64,000 nucleotides of DNA from Bradyrhizobium tropiciagri (GCF_001189845.1 NZ_LFLZ01000026.1:51894-115893), one strand, 5' to 3'. Shown: positions 17,357-26,657, counted from the first letter of the stretch. The notes: a model not told the origin generated them from the letters alone. Numbers and translations are program-made.

Positions 17357-18012
17357 GTGCAGTTGGCGACATCCTGCTCGCCCCCGACGTACGGCCCTTT
17401 GCGGTCGCGGCTGCGATCATGGTGGCACTTGGCGGTATCGAGCTGCTGACCACCATGGTCGGACTTTCGATCAGCGAACTCATCGGCAAGGAGTTCGCGG
17501 TCGAGGCCGAGAGCCACAATGCTCTCAGTGGCCTGTTTCTCTGGATCAACGCCGGGCGGCTTCCCCTCCTGATCCTGATCATCCTGATACTTGGCATATT
17601 CTCGATCGGAGGCTTTCTGCTTCAGGGACTGGCGCATGCCGTGGGCACCGCCATCCCGGTTTCCATCGCTGCGGTGGTTGCCGCCGCCGGCAGCCTCCCC
17701 GTGATCAGAAATACCAGCCGCGGCCTCGCCCTCATCATTCCCCGCGACGAGAGCTATGCGGTCAATGACAGCGACTTTGTCGGCAAGGTCGCAACCGTGT
17801 CGGTCGGCCCGCTCGATCAGGGCCTGCCGGGCCGGGTTCGTCTCAAGGATGTCTTCGGCAACTGGCACACCGTGTCGGCGCGTGCCAGCGCCGAGTCCGA
17901 GGCATTGCCGGTCGGCGCCAGCGTGTTGCTGGTCGATCGCGACGCCAAAGGCTTCATCGCGATTGCCGCTCCCTCCGATCTCGTCGAACAACAATCTTCC
18001 AACAGGGCATAA
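17353..18012 (+). CDS. yqiJ: YqiJ-like membrane protein with OB-fold
   Basis: 219 residues. Three hydrophobic stretches lie in the first 130 residues (VAAAIMVALGGIELLTTMVG, LPLLILIILILGIFSIGGFL, VGTAIPVSIAAVVAAAGSLP). A soluble C-terminal OB-fold follows (about 140-205: DFVGKVATVSVGPLDQGLPG, LPVGASVLLVDRDAKGFIAI). This is the architecture of YqiJ, the NfeD-like partner of the flotillin YqiK. ATGA overlap with the PspA gene and a three-base gap to yqiK show one operon. NfeD-like proteins are thought to help flotillins assemble in membrane microdomains. Confidence 0.85.
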   Translation: MSAVGDILLAPDVRPFAVAAAIMVALGGIELLTTMVGLSISELIGKEFAVEAESHNALSGLFLWINAGRLPLLILIILILGIFSIGGFLLQGLAHAVGTAIPVSIAAVVAAAGSLPVIRNTSRGLALIIPRDESYAVNDSDFVGKVATVSVGPLDQGLPGRVRLKDVFGNWHTVSARASAESEALPVGASVLLVDRDAKGFIAIAAPSDLVEQQSSNRA

Positions 18013-18015
18013 CAC

Positions 18016-19764
18016 ATGTGGGAACTTGCTATACCCGTCGTTATTGGCGTCCTTGCCATTCTCGTTATCGGTCTGCTGTTCGCAAAACTCTACAAGCGCT
18101 CGACGCGCGATGAGGCCTATGTCCGCACCGGCCTCGGCGGCCAGAAAGTGGTGCTCGACGGCGGCTCGCTGGTGCTGCCGATCTTCCACTCCACCGCCGC
18201 GGTGAATTTGAAGACCTTGCGGCTCGAGGTCGCGCGCGGCGGACCGGACTCGCTGATCACCAAGGACCGCATGCGCGTCGACATCGGCGCCGAGTTCTAC
18301 CTCCGCGTCAAACCCGATAGTTCGTCGATCGCCCTCGCCGCGCAGACGCTCGGCAACCGCACCAATGACGCGGCCGAGCTGCGCGAGCTGGTGGAAGCAA
18401 AATTCGTCGACGGCCTGCGCTCGGTCGCCGCGACCATGAACCTCGAGGAATTGCAGGAGCAGCGCGCGACCTTCGTCAAGGCGGTGCAGGACGCGGTCGG
18501 CGCCGACATCCAGAACAACGGCCTCGAACTCGAATCGGTGTCGCTGACGCGGCTCGACCAGAGCGACATCAAGCACTTCAACCCGAGCAATTTCTTCGAT
18601 GCGCACGGTCTCACCACGCTGACCAAGATCACCAAGGAGCGCGAGCAGGAGCGCAACCAGATCGTCCGCACCACCGAGGTCAATATCGCCCAGCAGGACC
18701 TGGTGGCGCGGCAGACCACGCTGACGATCGAAAGCACCAAGCGCGAAGCCGAGCTCGCCCAGCAGCGCGACATCGCCAACAAGACCGCGGCGATGCGCGC
18801 GCAGACCGCGCAGGTCGAACAGACCGCGTTGCAGAACGAGGCCGAGTACCGCATCCAGCAGGAGCTTGCGGTCGCCAACAAGCAGACCGAGGCCAACCAG
18901 GCCCGCGACACCCGCAAGATCGAAGCCGATCTCGCGGTCAAGCGCCGCAACACCGAGATGGAGCGCGACCTACAGATCGTAGCGCAGGAGAGCGCGATCG
19001 CGGTCGCGGCCAAGAGCAAGGAGCAGTCGGAAGCCCAGACCATCGCCGAGACCGCGCGCGCGGTTGCGATCGCGGCCGAGGAAAAGGTCACCACCGCCCG
19101 CGCCACCGAAATCGCCGAACGCGACAAGATCATCAACGTGATCGCGGCGCGCAAGGCGGCCGAGACCGACGCGATGCCGATCACGGTCATGGCCGAGGCG
19201 GAGCGCCAGGCCGCCGCCAACAAGGCGGAAGCCACCAATGTGCTTGCCAAGGCCGACGCGGCCGCCGCCACCACCCGCGCCGCCGGCGTCAAGGCGCTCG
19301 GCCAGGCCGAGGCGGAGGTCGCGACCATGAAGGCGGAGGCGCGCAACAAGCTCAGCGCCGAGATGATCGACTACGATCTCAACCTCGCCCGGATCAACGT
19401 GATCCCGAGTGCGCTCGCCGAGGCGGTGAAGCCGATCGAGAAGATCTCCGATATCCGGATCTTCGACACCGGCAGCATGCTCGGCCGCGGCGGCGCCAAC
19501 GGCCATGCCAATGGCAATGGCGGTCTCGGGCTCGGCGACGGGCTCGCCGCGCAGTTGCTGTCGGTCTCGGCATTCAAGCCGATGATCGACAAGATCCTCT
19601 CGGAGGCCGGCTTCCCGGCAGGATCGGACGCCCTCACCAGCCTGACCAGCGCGCTGGCGCAGCGCAAGGCCGAGGCCCGCGCGGACCCTGCGAATGGCGA
19701 GGATGCCCGACCGGCCACATTGTCCGGCACCATCACCGGCCAGCTCGCAGCCCCGCCGCAATGA
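18016..19764 (+). CDS. yqiK: Flotillin-family protein YqiK
   Basis: 582 residues. One N-terminal membrane segment (IPVVIGVLAILVIGLLFAKL) is followed by an SPFH/band-7 domain (about 35-190: YVRTGLGGQKVVLDGGSLVL, ISNDRMRVDI-like KDRMRVDIGAEFYLRV). A very long Ala/Glu/Arg coiled coil runs from about 200 to 480 (many repeats of EAxxxA), then a Gly/Asn-rich linker (GGANGHANGNGGLGLGDG). Flotillins form ring or cage assemblies on the inner membrane. It is the last gene of the PspA-YqiJ-YqiK operon and is followed by a strong terminator. Confidence 0.93.
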   Translation: MWELAIPVVIGVLAILVIGLLFAKLYKRSTRDEAYVRTGLGGQKVVLDGGSLVLPIFHSTAAVNLKTLRLEVARGGPDSLITKDRMRVDIGAEFYLRVKPDSSSIALAAQTLGNRTNDAAELRELVEAKFVDGLRSVAATMNLEELQEQRATFVKAVQDAVGADIQNNGLELESVSLTRLDQSDIKHFNPSNFFDAHGLTTLTKITKEREQERNQIVRTTEVNIAQQDLVARQTTLTIESTKREAELAQQRDIANKTAAMRAQTAQVEQTALQNEAEYRIQQELAVANKQTEANQARDTRKIEADLAVKRRNTEMERDLQIVAQESAIAVAAKSKEQSEAQTIAETARAVAIAAEEKVTTARATEIAERDKIINVIAARKAAETDAMPITVMAEAERQAAANKAEATNVLAKADAAAATTRAAGVKALGQAEAEVATMKAEARNKLSAEMIDYDLNLARINVIPSALAEAVKPIEKISDIRIFDTGSMLGRGGANGHANGNGGLGLGDGLAAQLLSVSAFKPMIDKILSEAGFPAGSDALTSLTSALAQRKAEARADPANGEDARPATLSGTITGQLAAPPQ

Positions 19765-19790
19765 CGTGACCGCGCTTTGATATCAGCGAC

Positions 19791-19820
19791 AAGGCCCGCC
19801 TCTCCCGGCGGGCCTTTTTT
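19791..19820 (+). terminator. Rho-independent terminator of the PspA-YqiJ-YqiK operon
   Basis: AAGGCCCGCC (19791-19800) pairs with GGCGGGCCTT (19807-19816) around TCTCCC, followed by further Ts. It lies 26 bases after the yqiK stop. Confidence 0.92.
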
Positions 19821-19898
19821 GCGTTGTCGGGAAACGGGTGGGATCGGACGTCTTCCAACCACACACTCAAGGCAGTCGAATTTTCCAGGGATTCTGCC

Positions 19899-21139
19899 AT
19901 GTCCGCCGATACGCCTCGCCTGCCAAGCACCTTCAATCGCCTGGCCTGGTCCAACCTCGCCGCGCAATCGGCCGAACAAATCGCGCTTGCGGCCGCGCCC
20001 ATCGTCGCCGTGCTGGTGCTCGGCGTCGGCGAAGGCCAGACCGGCCTGCTGCAGACCGCGCTGACGCTGCCCTTCATCCTGTTTGCGATTCCGGCCGGCC
20101 TGCTTGCCGACCGCGTATCGCGGCGCTGGGTGATGGCCGGCTCCGAGGCGCTGCGCGCGGCGGCGCTTGCCGCGATCCTGCTGTTGCTCTGGCTCGGCGC
20201 GATGACTTTGCCGTTGCTCGCCTTGCTCGGCTTCATCGCAGTCTGCGGCACGGTTGCCTATAGCGTCGCTGCGCCCGCTTTGGTCCCGTCGCTGGTGACG
20301 TCGCAGCAATTGCCGGCCGCCAACGCCCGCATCGAGCTCGCCCGCACCGTCGCTTTCGCCAGCGGACCCGCGCTCGGCGGCGTGCTGGTCGGCTGGGTCG
20401 GCGCCGCGCCAGCGTTCGGCTTCGCCGCGGCGCTGTCGGCGATCGCGGTCGTGCTGCTTGCCGGCCTCTACGAGCCGCGCGCGCGCCCGCTCCGCGCCGT
20501 CATCCGTTGCAGGACATCAAGGAAGGCGCGGCCTTCGTGATGCATCACGCCTTGCTGCGGCCTGTGTTCATCACCCAGTTCATCTTCAACACCGCATCCT
20601 TCCTGCTGCTCGCCGTGTTCGTGCCCTATGCGGTGCGCCACCTCGGGCTCAGCGCCACCGGTGTCGGCACGACGCTTGCGATGTACGGGGTCGGCATGGT
20701 GGTCGGCGCGCTGTTCGCAACCCGGGTGATGAAGCGGCTGGCATTCGGCACCGTAATCGGGCTCGGCCCGGTCACCGGCCTTGTCGCCTCGCTGGTGATG
20801 GCGCTGACGACCTGGATCGCGACCCCGCTGCTCGCGGGCCTCGGCTTCTTCCTGCTCGGCGTCGGCCCGATCCTCTGGGTGATCTCGACCACCACGCTCA
20901 GGCAGTCGGTGACGCCGCCCTCGCTGCTCGGCCGCGTCTCGGCGATCAACATCATGAGCTATGGCGCCCGCCCGCTCGGCTCCGCGCTCGGCGCCATCGT
21001 CGGTGGCTTTTACGGCGCCGAAGCCTGCCTGTACCTCGCCGCCGCGATCTTCGCCGCCCAGGCGCTGGTGATCCTGCTGTCGCCCGCGGTGTCGCTGACC
21101 CGGCAACCCGACATGGTCGGCGAGCCGGCGCGGTGCTGA
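19899..21139 (+). pseudogene. MFS transporter interrupted by a 1-base deletion
   Basis: The first frame starts MSADTPRLPSTFNRLAWSNL (ATG at 19899) and covers the first six membrane helices, including the loop motif GLLADRVSRRWVMAGSEAL, then derails after GLYEP near 20474. A second frame, one base off, continues QDIKEGAAFVMHHALLRPVF through the last six helices to the stop at 21139. The junction is a GCGCGCGCGCCCGC run, where one missing base explains the shift. Repaired, it is a 413-residue major facilitator of the type often annotated as an enterobactin/drug exporter; the substrate is unknown. Confidence 0.85.
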
Positions 21140-21145
21140 ACGATT

Positions 21146-21229
21146 GTCATTGCGAGGAGCGACAGCGACGAAGCAATCCACGTCTCCGCATGCGGTAAAA
21201 TGGATTGCTTCGCTTCGCTCGCAATGACG
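21146..21229. repeat. Dispersed palindromic element, copy 2 (GTCATTGCGAG family)
   Basis: GTCATTGCGAGGAGCGACAG at the left is mirrored by CGCTTCGCTCGCAATGACG at the right, with AAGCAATCCA and TGGATTGCTT inside. Same family as 8809-8894. The end GCAATGACGGTGAG is then repeated once in tandem (to about 21248). It lies between convergent genes. Confidence 0.88.
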
Positions 21230-21254
21230 GTGAGCGCAATGACGGTGAGAGAGC

Positions 21255-22508
21255 CTAGCTCGCCAGATACCGCTCATATTTTCCGCCGACCACCTCGTCG
21301 CCAGCAACGGCCGGATCCAGCGTGTAGAGATCCTGGGCATGGCCGATGCTGCGCAACACGAAGCGGCCGGTGGAGACCAGGTAGTTGCGGCCGGCGGCAT
21401 CGAGCCCGGCGCGGAAGGCGGTCGAGGTCAGCAATTCGCGGTCGACCGAGGCGCACATCGAGGCGATCCGGCTGACCTCGTTGACGGCGGGCCCGACCAC
21501 CGTGAAGTCCAGCCGGTCCTCGCTGCCGATATTGCCGTAAAACACTTCACCGACATGAAGGCCGACATAGGCCGTCGTCGTCGGCTGTCCATCGGCAGCG
21601 CGGCGCTCGTTCAACGCATCCATGTTGCCACGGAATTTGTGCTCGGCCCGCAGCGCCGCGCGCTTGGCACCCGCCAGGTTTTCGCCGGTGAACATCGCCA
21701 GCACGCCGTCGCCGATCAACTTCAGCACCTCGCCGCCGGCGTCATGGATCGCGTCGATCGAGGCCTGGGCGTAATCGTTGAGGAACGGAATGATCTCGTC
21801 GGGGCCGATGCGCTCGCTGATCGCGGTCGAGCCGCGCACGTCGGAGTACCACAGCACGGCCTTGATCTTCTCGGTGATGCCGCGCTGCATGCGCCCGCGC
21901 AGCACCTGCTCCGCCGTCTCGCGGCCGAGATAGACCCGTCCGAGCGTGCGGGCGATCTCGACCTGCGCGGCCGATTTGATCGCGAGCCCGAGCACCGGCA
22001 CCAGGTCACGCAGCGACGCCATATGGTTCTCACCGAAACCGTCCGAATGCCGGGTGGTGTAGTAGGAATAGAAGCAGTCCATCTCGCCGATCGTGCCGGC
22101 CTCGCCGAAGCGGTGCACGAAGGCGGCGAAATGCTTGTGGCCCTTCTCGGCGAGGTCGCCGATCATCGAGAAATCGTGCGGCCCAGCGAGATCGATGACC
22201 ATCTCGTCATGGCCGTTTTCGAGCATGTGATGGAACGCCGACCGCCGCCAGTTCTGGTTGGCCTCGCCGGTGCTGGTCGAGCCGTATTCGAAGATGTCGG
22301 CCTCGTTGCTCTCGCCATCGTTCCAGCGGAAGCCGCGCCCCTCGAAGATCGGATGCAGGGTATCGATGAAGACGATGGCCCGCGACAGCGGCATGCCGGC
22401 GGCCCGGCAGCGCTCGCAGAAGCCGCGCAGCAGGTCGTTTTCCGGCAGGCCGGTCAGACCCTGGCGGACCAGCCAATTCATGAGGCGCAAACGGGGCGTC
22501 AGTTCCAT
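21255..22508 (-). CDS. Adenylate/guanylate cyclase, class III
   Basis: 417 residues from the ATG at 22508. The N-terminal 190 residues form an uncharacterised input domain (LVRQGLTGLPENDLLRGFCE, FAAFVHRFGEAGTIGEMDCF). The C-terminal class III cyclase domain (about 225-390) shows the two metal aspartates in LWYSDVRGST and LKLIGDGVLAMF, and LHVGEVFYGNIGSEDRLDFT. It makes cAMP or cGMP; which one cannot be read here. No membrane segment is seen, so it is cytosolic. Such cyclases are numerous in Bradyrhizobium. Confidence 0.9.
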   Translation of the reverse strand: MELTPRLRLMNWLVRQGLTGLPENDLLRGFCERCRAAGMPLSRAIVFIDTLHPIFEGRGFRWNDGESNEADIFEYGSTSTGEANQNWRRSAFHHMLENGHDEMVIDLAGPHDFSMIGDLAEKGHKHFAAFVHRFGEAGTIGEMDCFYSYYTTRHSDGFGENHMASLRDLVPVLGLAIKSAAQVEIARTLGRVYLGRETAEQVLRGRMQRGITEKIKAVLWYSDVRGSTAISERIGPDEIIPFLNDYAQASIDAIHDAGGEVLKLIGDGVLAMFTGENLAGAKRAALRAEHKFRGNMDALNERRAADGQPTTTAYVGLHVGEVFYGNIGSEDRLDFTVVGPAVNEVSRIASMCASVDRELLTSTAFRAGLDAAGRNYLVSTGRFVLRSIGHAQDLYTLDPAVAGDEVVGGKYERYLAS

Positions 22509-22684
22509 ACGTTGGATTATGCCGGGCAATTGGTGCGGGAGGAAGGGCTGGTCGTCGCGTGACAGATGCGGACGCCAATGCGGCATTGCAAGGCCGCCCG
22601 GCCGCATCATTTCACAAGGGAACAGCGCCGCTGGAGCCGGCGAATCCACTTCCCTTTGCCCCTGGCTTCGCGCACAAGGAACGC

Positions 22685-22876
22685 ATGGACAACACTGCCG
22701 GCCCGCAAAATCCGATCCGACGCCTCATGAAATGGGCGATCACCCCGCCGCAATCCTATGGGGTCTATCTGGCCGGCATCATCCTGGTCTACGCCCTGTC
22801 GTTCTATGCCGGCACGCTGAAGCCGAAACATGTTCCCGCCCCGCCGGTGACCGCGCCGTCCACCCCGCACAGCTGA
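22685..22876 (+). CDS. Small single-pass membrane protein
   Basis: 63 residues from the ATG at 22685 (MDNTAGPQNPIRRLMKWAIT). A longer frame from a GTG at 22559 exists but adds unlikely sequence. There is one membrane segment (YGVYLAGIILVYALSFYAGT) and a Pro-rich tail. No family recognised. Its TGA abuts the TGA of the convergent transporter gene. Confidence 0.6.
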   Translation: MDNTAGPQNPIRRLMKWAITPPQSYGVYLAGIILVYALSFYAGTLKPKHVPAPPVTAPSTPHS

Positions 22877-23755
22877 TCAGGCCGGCTTGGCCTCCGACGT
22901 CGCGATCCAGATTCCGGCGCAGACCGCGATCAGACCGGCGACCAGGCTGACCGTGATCGGCTCGCCGACCAGTTGCTTCGCCAAAAGCCCGGCCGCGATC
23001 GGATTGACCGTCATGGTGTTGGCGACACGGGTCGGTGAGGCCCGCTCGAGCGCCATCACCCACAGGATGAAGGCCAGCGCGCCGCCGGCAATTCCGAGAT
23101 AGAGCCCGGCGATCCACTGCGACGTGCCGAATTCGCGCAGCGTCGCCAGGCTGCCGGTGAACGCCCCGACCGCCACGAGCACAGACGCCCCCGCCCCCAT
23201 GCCGACGGCAAGGAAGCCGAGCGCGCTGGAGCGGCGGATGAACGGTCGCGACAGCACGTTGTAGAACGCCATGCAGAGGACCGCGGCGGCCATGATCAAC
23301 TCGCCGCGCCATGCCCCCGCTGGCGCCGCCGACAGCCCGGATGCGAACGCGGCGGCGACGCCGAGCACCGCAATCGAGACCCCGGCCGATTTGCGCAGCG
23401 TCAGCGGCTCGATGCCGAGCACGGCGCCGACCACCATGGTGGAGAGCGGCAACGTCGCCAGCGCCAGGCTGGCGCGCGCCGCCGTCGTGTAGGACATCGC
23501 GATGTTGTAGAGCACGAAGAACACGCCGAAGAAGGCGATGCCGAGCGCCGCGACCGCCAGCCAATCCTCGCGCCGCGGCCACTTCGCCCCGAGCAGGACC
23601 GCAACGGGAAGCACGCAGAGGAAACCAATCGCCCACCGCAGGATCGCAAGCGTGATCGGGTCGGCATTGCCCGCTAGGTAACGCGTGATCGCCGCCGCCG
23701 TGCCGCCTAGGCAGCTCGACACCAGTGCAATCACAACGCCAATCCACTCGCCCAT
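22877..23755 (-). CDS. EamA/DMT-family transporter
   Basis: 292 residues from the ATG at 23755 (MGEWIGVVIALVSSCLGGTA); an ATG at 23767 is also possible. Ten predicted membrane helices in two EamA repeats, the second ending AGLLAKQLVGEPITVSLVAG. Members export amino acids, metabolites or drugs; the substrate is unknown. It is divergent from an XRE regulator, with a palindromic operator in between, so it is probably that regulator's target. Confidence 0.85.
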   Translation of the reverse strand: MGEWIGVVIALVSSCLGGTAAAITRYLAGNADPITLAILRWAIGFLCVLPVAVLLGAKWPRREDWLAVAALGIAFFGVFFVLYNIAMSYTTAARASLALATLPLSTMVVGAVLGIEPLTLRKSAGVSIAVLGVAAAFASGLSAAPAGAWRGELIMAAAVLCMAFYNVLSRPFIRRSSALGFLAVGMGAGASVLVAVGAFTGSLATLREFGTSQWIAGLYLGIAGGALAFILWVMALERASPTRVANTMTVNPIAAGLLAKQLVGEPITVSLVAGLIAVCAGIWIATSEAKPA

Positions 23756-23818
23756 CCTGCTCCCCATGCGCTTCGTGCCCGCTTGTGGCATCTTGCCCGG
23801 CGAGATCGTTTCGGCAAC

Positions 23819-23831
23819 TACCTGACAGGTA
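23819..23831. promoter_or_regulatory. Palindromic operator TACCTG-A-CAGGTA
   Basis: A perfect 13-base palindrome ends four bases before the start of the XRE regulator and lies 64 bases from the divergent transporter start. The position suggests autoregulation plus control of the transporter. Confidence 0.6.
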
Positions 23832-23834
23832 CTC

Positions 23835-24653
23835 ATGTCACAGCGCGATTTTGCAGCCAGTCTGCGCTGGTGGCGGCAGCGCAAGGGCCACTCGCAACTC
23901 GAGCTCGCCGGGCGCGCGGATATCTCGCAGCGCCATCTGAGCTTCCTCGAGCTCGGCCGCGCGGCACCGAGCCGCGACATGGTGATCCGGCTTGCCGCGG
24001 CGCTCGATGTGCCGCTGCGGCAGCAGAACGCGCTATTGGTCGCGGCGGGCTTCGCACCGGTGTGGCGGCAAACCGATCTCGCCGCGCCTGAGCTCGCACG
24101 GGTCCGTTACGCGCTCGATTTCATATTGGCTCAGCAGGAGCCCTTTCCGGCGGTCGTGGTCGACCGGCACTGGAATCTGCTGCTTGCGAATGCCGGTGCC
24201 GCGCAGCTGGTGGAATTCCTGGTCGGGCCGCTGTCGCCCGGCACGGCGGTCAATCTCGCCGACGCACTGGTCGCACCCGGCGTGCTGCGGCCCTATCTCA
24301 CCAACTGGACCGAGGTCGCCGGCTACTTCGTCCGAAGCATCGAAGCCGATGCCGCGAGCGACGGCACGTCAGCGACGGCTGATTTGCTGAAGCGCCTGCT
24401 GGCCTATGACGGCGTCGAGGCGGCGTTGGCCGCGCCGCCAGCAGAACCTGCGTCGGGACCCGTGCTGCCGTTGCTGTTCCGCAAGGGCGACGTCCGCCTG
24501 CAGCTGTTCACGACCATCGCAACGCTGGGGACGCCGCAGGACGTCACGTTGCAGGAGCTGCGGATCGAGAGTTTCTTTCCGATGGACGAAGAGACTGCGC
24601 AGATTTTTCGAGGCTGGTCGAAGGCGCGCGGTCCCAAGGCGGCTCAGTCGTAA
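23835..24653 (+). CDS. XRE-family regulator with MmyB-type ligand domain
   Basis: 272 residues. A helix-turn-helix of the Cro/C1 type occupies about 5-65 (LRWWRQRKGHSQLELAGRAD, ISQRHLSFLELGRAAPSRDM). It is followed by a MmyB-like C-terminal domain (about 100-265) with VVVDRHWNLLLANAGAAQLV and VTLQELRIESFFPMDEETAQ, which in relatives is a PAS-like ligand pocket. Regulators of this type often sit next to the dehydrogenase or transporter they control; here the divergent EamA gene is the candidate target. The 3' end overlaps the convergent hydrolase gene by ten bases. Confidence 0.9.
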   Translation: MSQRDFAASLRWWRQRKGHSQLELAGRADISQRHLSFLELGRAAPSRDMVIRLAAALDVPLRQQNALLVAAGFAPVWRQTDLAAPELARVRYALDFILAQQEPFPAVVVDRHWNLLLANAGAAQLVEFLVGPLSPGTAVNLADALVAPGVLRPYLTNWTEVAGYFVRSIEADAASDGTSATADLLKRLLAYDGVEAALAAPPAEPASGPVLPLLFRKGDVRLQLFTTIATLGTPQDVTLQELRIESFFPMDEETAQIFRGWSKARGPKAAQS

Positions 24654-25471
24654 AACTCCGGCGACATCTTCAGCCCTTCGCGCTGCGCCTTGTCGTGGTT
24701 GATCCAGAGCTGCGCCTTCTCTTTCGTCAGCGTGTCGGCGATCTTCTGCATCGAGGCCAGCGTCTGCTCCTTGCTGGCGTTCAAGCTCGGTACGCGTCGA
24801 TTGTCCCAATTATCCCTGAAGTGAACGGCATCGCCGGTCAGCACAACCGCGCCGGTCTTCGGCAGCTTCACCAGCAGCGACTGGTGGCCGGGCGTGTGGC
24901 CCGGGGTCGTGAGAATGGTGATGCTGCCGTCGCCGAACACGTCGCGGTCGCCATCGAGCTTGGTGACGGGATGCTCGGGCTTGAAGCGCGGCGCGTTGTT
25001 GACGCCGGGCCATTCGTACTCGGCCTTCTGCACATACAGCATCGCAGCGGCGAACAGTTCGACATTGCCGATGTGGTCGGGATGGGTGTGCGAGACGGCC
25101 ATTGCCTTGATGTCCGACGGCTTCACGCCGAGCTGGTCGAGCTGCGCGGCGAGCGTCTTCGGCCGCCGCCAGGTGATCGCCTTGGGATCGGCGGGCGCAA
25201 GGCCGTTCGGCATCGCAGCCACCGCGTCGGGAATGCCGGTGTCCCACAGGAACCAGCCCTGGGCGTGCTTGATGAGATAGCAATTGTCGACGAAGTCCAT
25301 CGACTTGCCTTCATTGACGCCGGGCGACCAGCGCGAAATGTCGCCGGCAACGCCCTCGCCGCAATTGAGGATATAGAGCCGCTCGACGCCTGATTTCGCC
25401 GGCTGGGCACCCGCCTGCGGCGCCGCGCCGGCGATCCAGAGCAACATTGCAAGACCGATAGCCTTCTTCAC
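24644..25471 (-). CDS. Secreted metallo-beta-lactamase-fold hydrolase (AHL-lactonase-like)
   Basis: 275 residues from a GTG at 25471, chosen because GGAGG lies five bases upstream and the signal peptide then begins KKAIGLAMLLWIAGAAPQAG; an earlier GTG is at 25483. The metal motif SHTHPDHIGN (HxHxDH) is near residue 130, further ligands sit in TTPGHTPGHQS and LTGDAVHF, and the C-terminal histidine is in LWINHDKAQREG. The overall form matches the family annotated as N-acyl homoserine lactonases, enzymes that open quorum-signal lactone rings, but the true substrate is not certain. Confidence 0.85.
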   Translation of the reverse strand: MKKAIGLAMLLWIAGAAPQAGAQPAKSGVERLYILNCGEGVAGDISRWSPGVNEGKSMDFVDNCYLIKHAQGWFLWDTGIPDAVAAMPNGLAPADPKAITWRRPKTLAAQLDQLGVKPSDIKAMAVSHTHPDHIGNVELFAAAMLYVQKAEYEWPGVNNAPRFKPEHPVTKLDGDRDVFGDGSITILTTPGHTPGHQSLLVKLPKTGAVVLTGDAVHFRDNWDNRRVPSLNASKEQTLASMQKIADTLTKEKAQLWINHDKAQREGLKMSPEFYD

Positions 25472-25599
25472 GTTGCCCTCCACCGATCGAGCCCGTTACT
25501 TCAAAGCGCGCGGTCGCAATGTGCCGTCTTGTCGCCGATCGTGGAAGACACGGAGACGGGCCCGACCGATCAATTGAATGCGAGTGCGCAAGGCGCCGG

Positions 25600-26577
25600 C
25601 TAGACCATCTCCGCCGGCGCCAGCCGACAGGTCTCGCTGCTGATCTCGACCTGCAGCGTCGCGTGGTGGATGCTGAACCGCTCCGAAAGCTCGCCGCAGA
25701 CGCGATGCAGGAAGATATCGTCATGTCCGCCGGGCCGCACCAGATGCGCGGTCAACGCGGTCTCGCTGGTGCTCATCGCCCAGATGTGCAGGTCGTGCAC
25801 CTCGCTGACGCCCTCGAGCGCCGCGAGATAGTCCCGCACCTGCTTGAGATCGATGCCCCTCGGCACCGCGTCAAGCGCGAGGTTGACGCTGTCGCGGGCA
25901 AGCTCCCAGCCGCTCAGCAGCACGACCACAGCGATGATGAGGCTGATCGCCGGATCGAGCCACTGCCAGCCGGTCGCCATGATCAAGAGCGCGGCGATCA
26001 CGACGCCGAACGAGACGCCGGCATCCGCCGCCATGTGCAGATAGGCGCCGCGGACGTTGAGGTCGCTGTCGCGGCCGCGCATGAACAACAGCGCGGTGCC
26101 GCCATTGATCAGGATGCCGAGCGCCGCGACCCAGACCACGGTCCAGCTCGCGACCTCCGCAGGCTCGCGGAAGCGGTTGATCGCCTCGACCGCGATGCCG
26201 CCGACCGCGATCAGGAGCAGCCCGGCGTTGAACAGCGCCGCCAGGATCGAGGCACGGCGGTAGCCATAGGTGTGGGTGTCGGTCGGGTGCCTGCCGGCGA
26301 GCCACGCCCCGCCCCAGGCCAGCAGCAGCGCGATGACGTCGGAGAGATTGTGAACGGCGTCGGAGACAAGGGCGAGCGAGTTGGCGGAATAGCCGAAGAT
26401 CAGCTCCGCGATGACGAAGGCGGTGTTGAGCGACGCGCCGATCGCGAACGCCGTGCCGAAACTGGCGGGCGCATGGCTGTGCCCGGCATGGGAGTGTCCC
26501 GCGCGGGAGTGTCCGCCGTGCGAGTGCCCGTGAGAATGACCGCCGTGGTCATGGTCGTGGTCGTGATTGTGCGCCAT
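25600..26577 (-). CDS. Cation diffusion facilitator (Zn/Co/Cd exporter)
   Basis: 325 residues from the ATG at 26577. The N-terminus is a striking His/Asp/Gly stretch (MAHNHDHDHDHGGHSHGHSH) of about 35 residues, probably metal-binding. Six membrane helices follow, with the transport-site motifs LVSDAVHNLSDVIA in helix 2 and HMAADAGVS in helix 5. The cytosolic C-terminal domain has VHDLHIWAMS. CDF proteins export divalent metals by proton exchange. It is monocistronic, and its upstream region ends in a short palindromic repeat. Confidence 0.93.
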   Translation of the reverse strand: MAHNHDHDHDHGGHSHGHSHGGHSRAGHSHAGHSHAPASFGTAFAIGASLNTAFVIAELIFGYSANSLALVSDAVHNLSDVIALLLAWGGAWLAGRHPTDTHTYGYRRASILAALFNAGLLLIAVGGIAVEAINRFREPAEVASWTVVWVAALGILINGGTALLFMRGRDSDLNVRGAYLHMAADAGVSFGVVIAALLIMATGWQWLDPAISLIIAVVVLLSGWELARDSVNLALDAVPRGIDLKQVRDYLAALEGVSEVHDLHIWAMSTSETALTAHLVRPGGHDDIFLHRVCGELSERFSIHHATLQVEISSETCRLAPAEMV

Positions 26578-26657
26578 GGCAACCGTCGCCCGTGATCGTT
26601 GGCGACGGTTATAGCGCGGTGAAATGTGGATACTATCACACCGCGCTGTTCGTAAGC

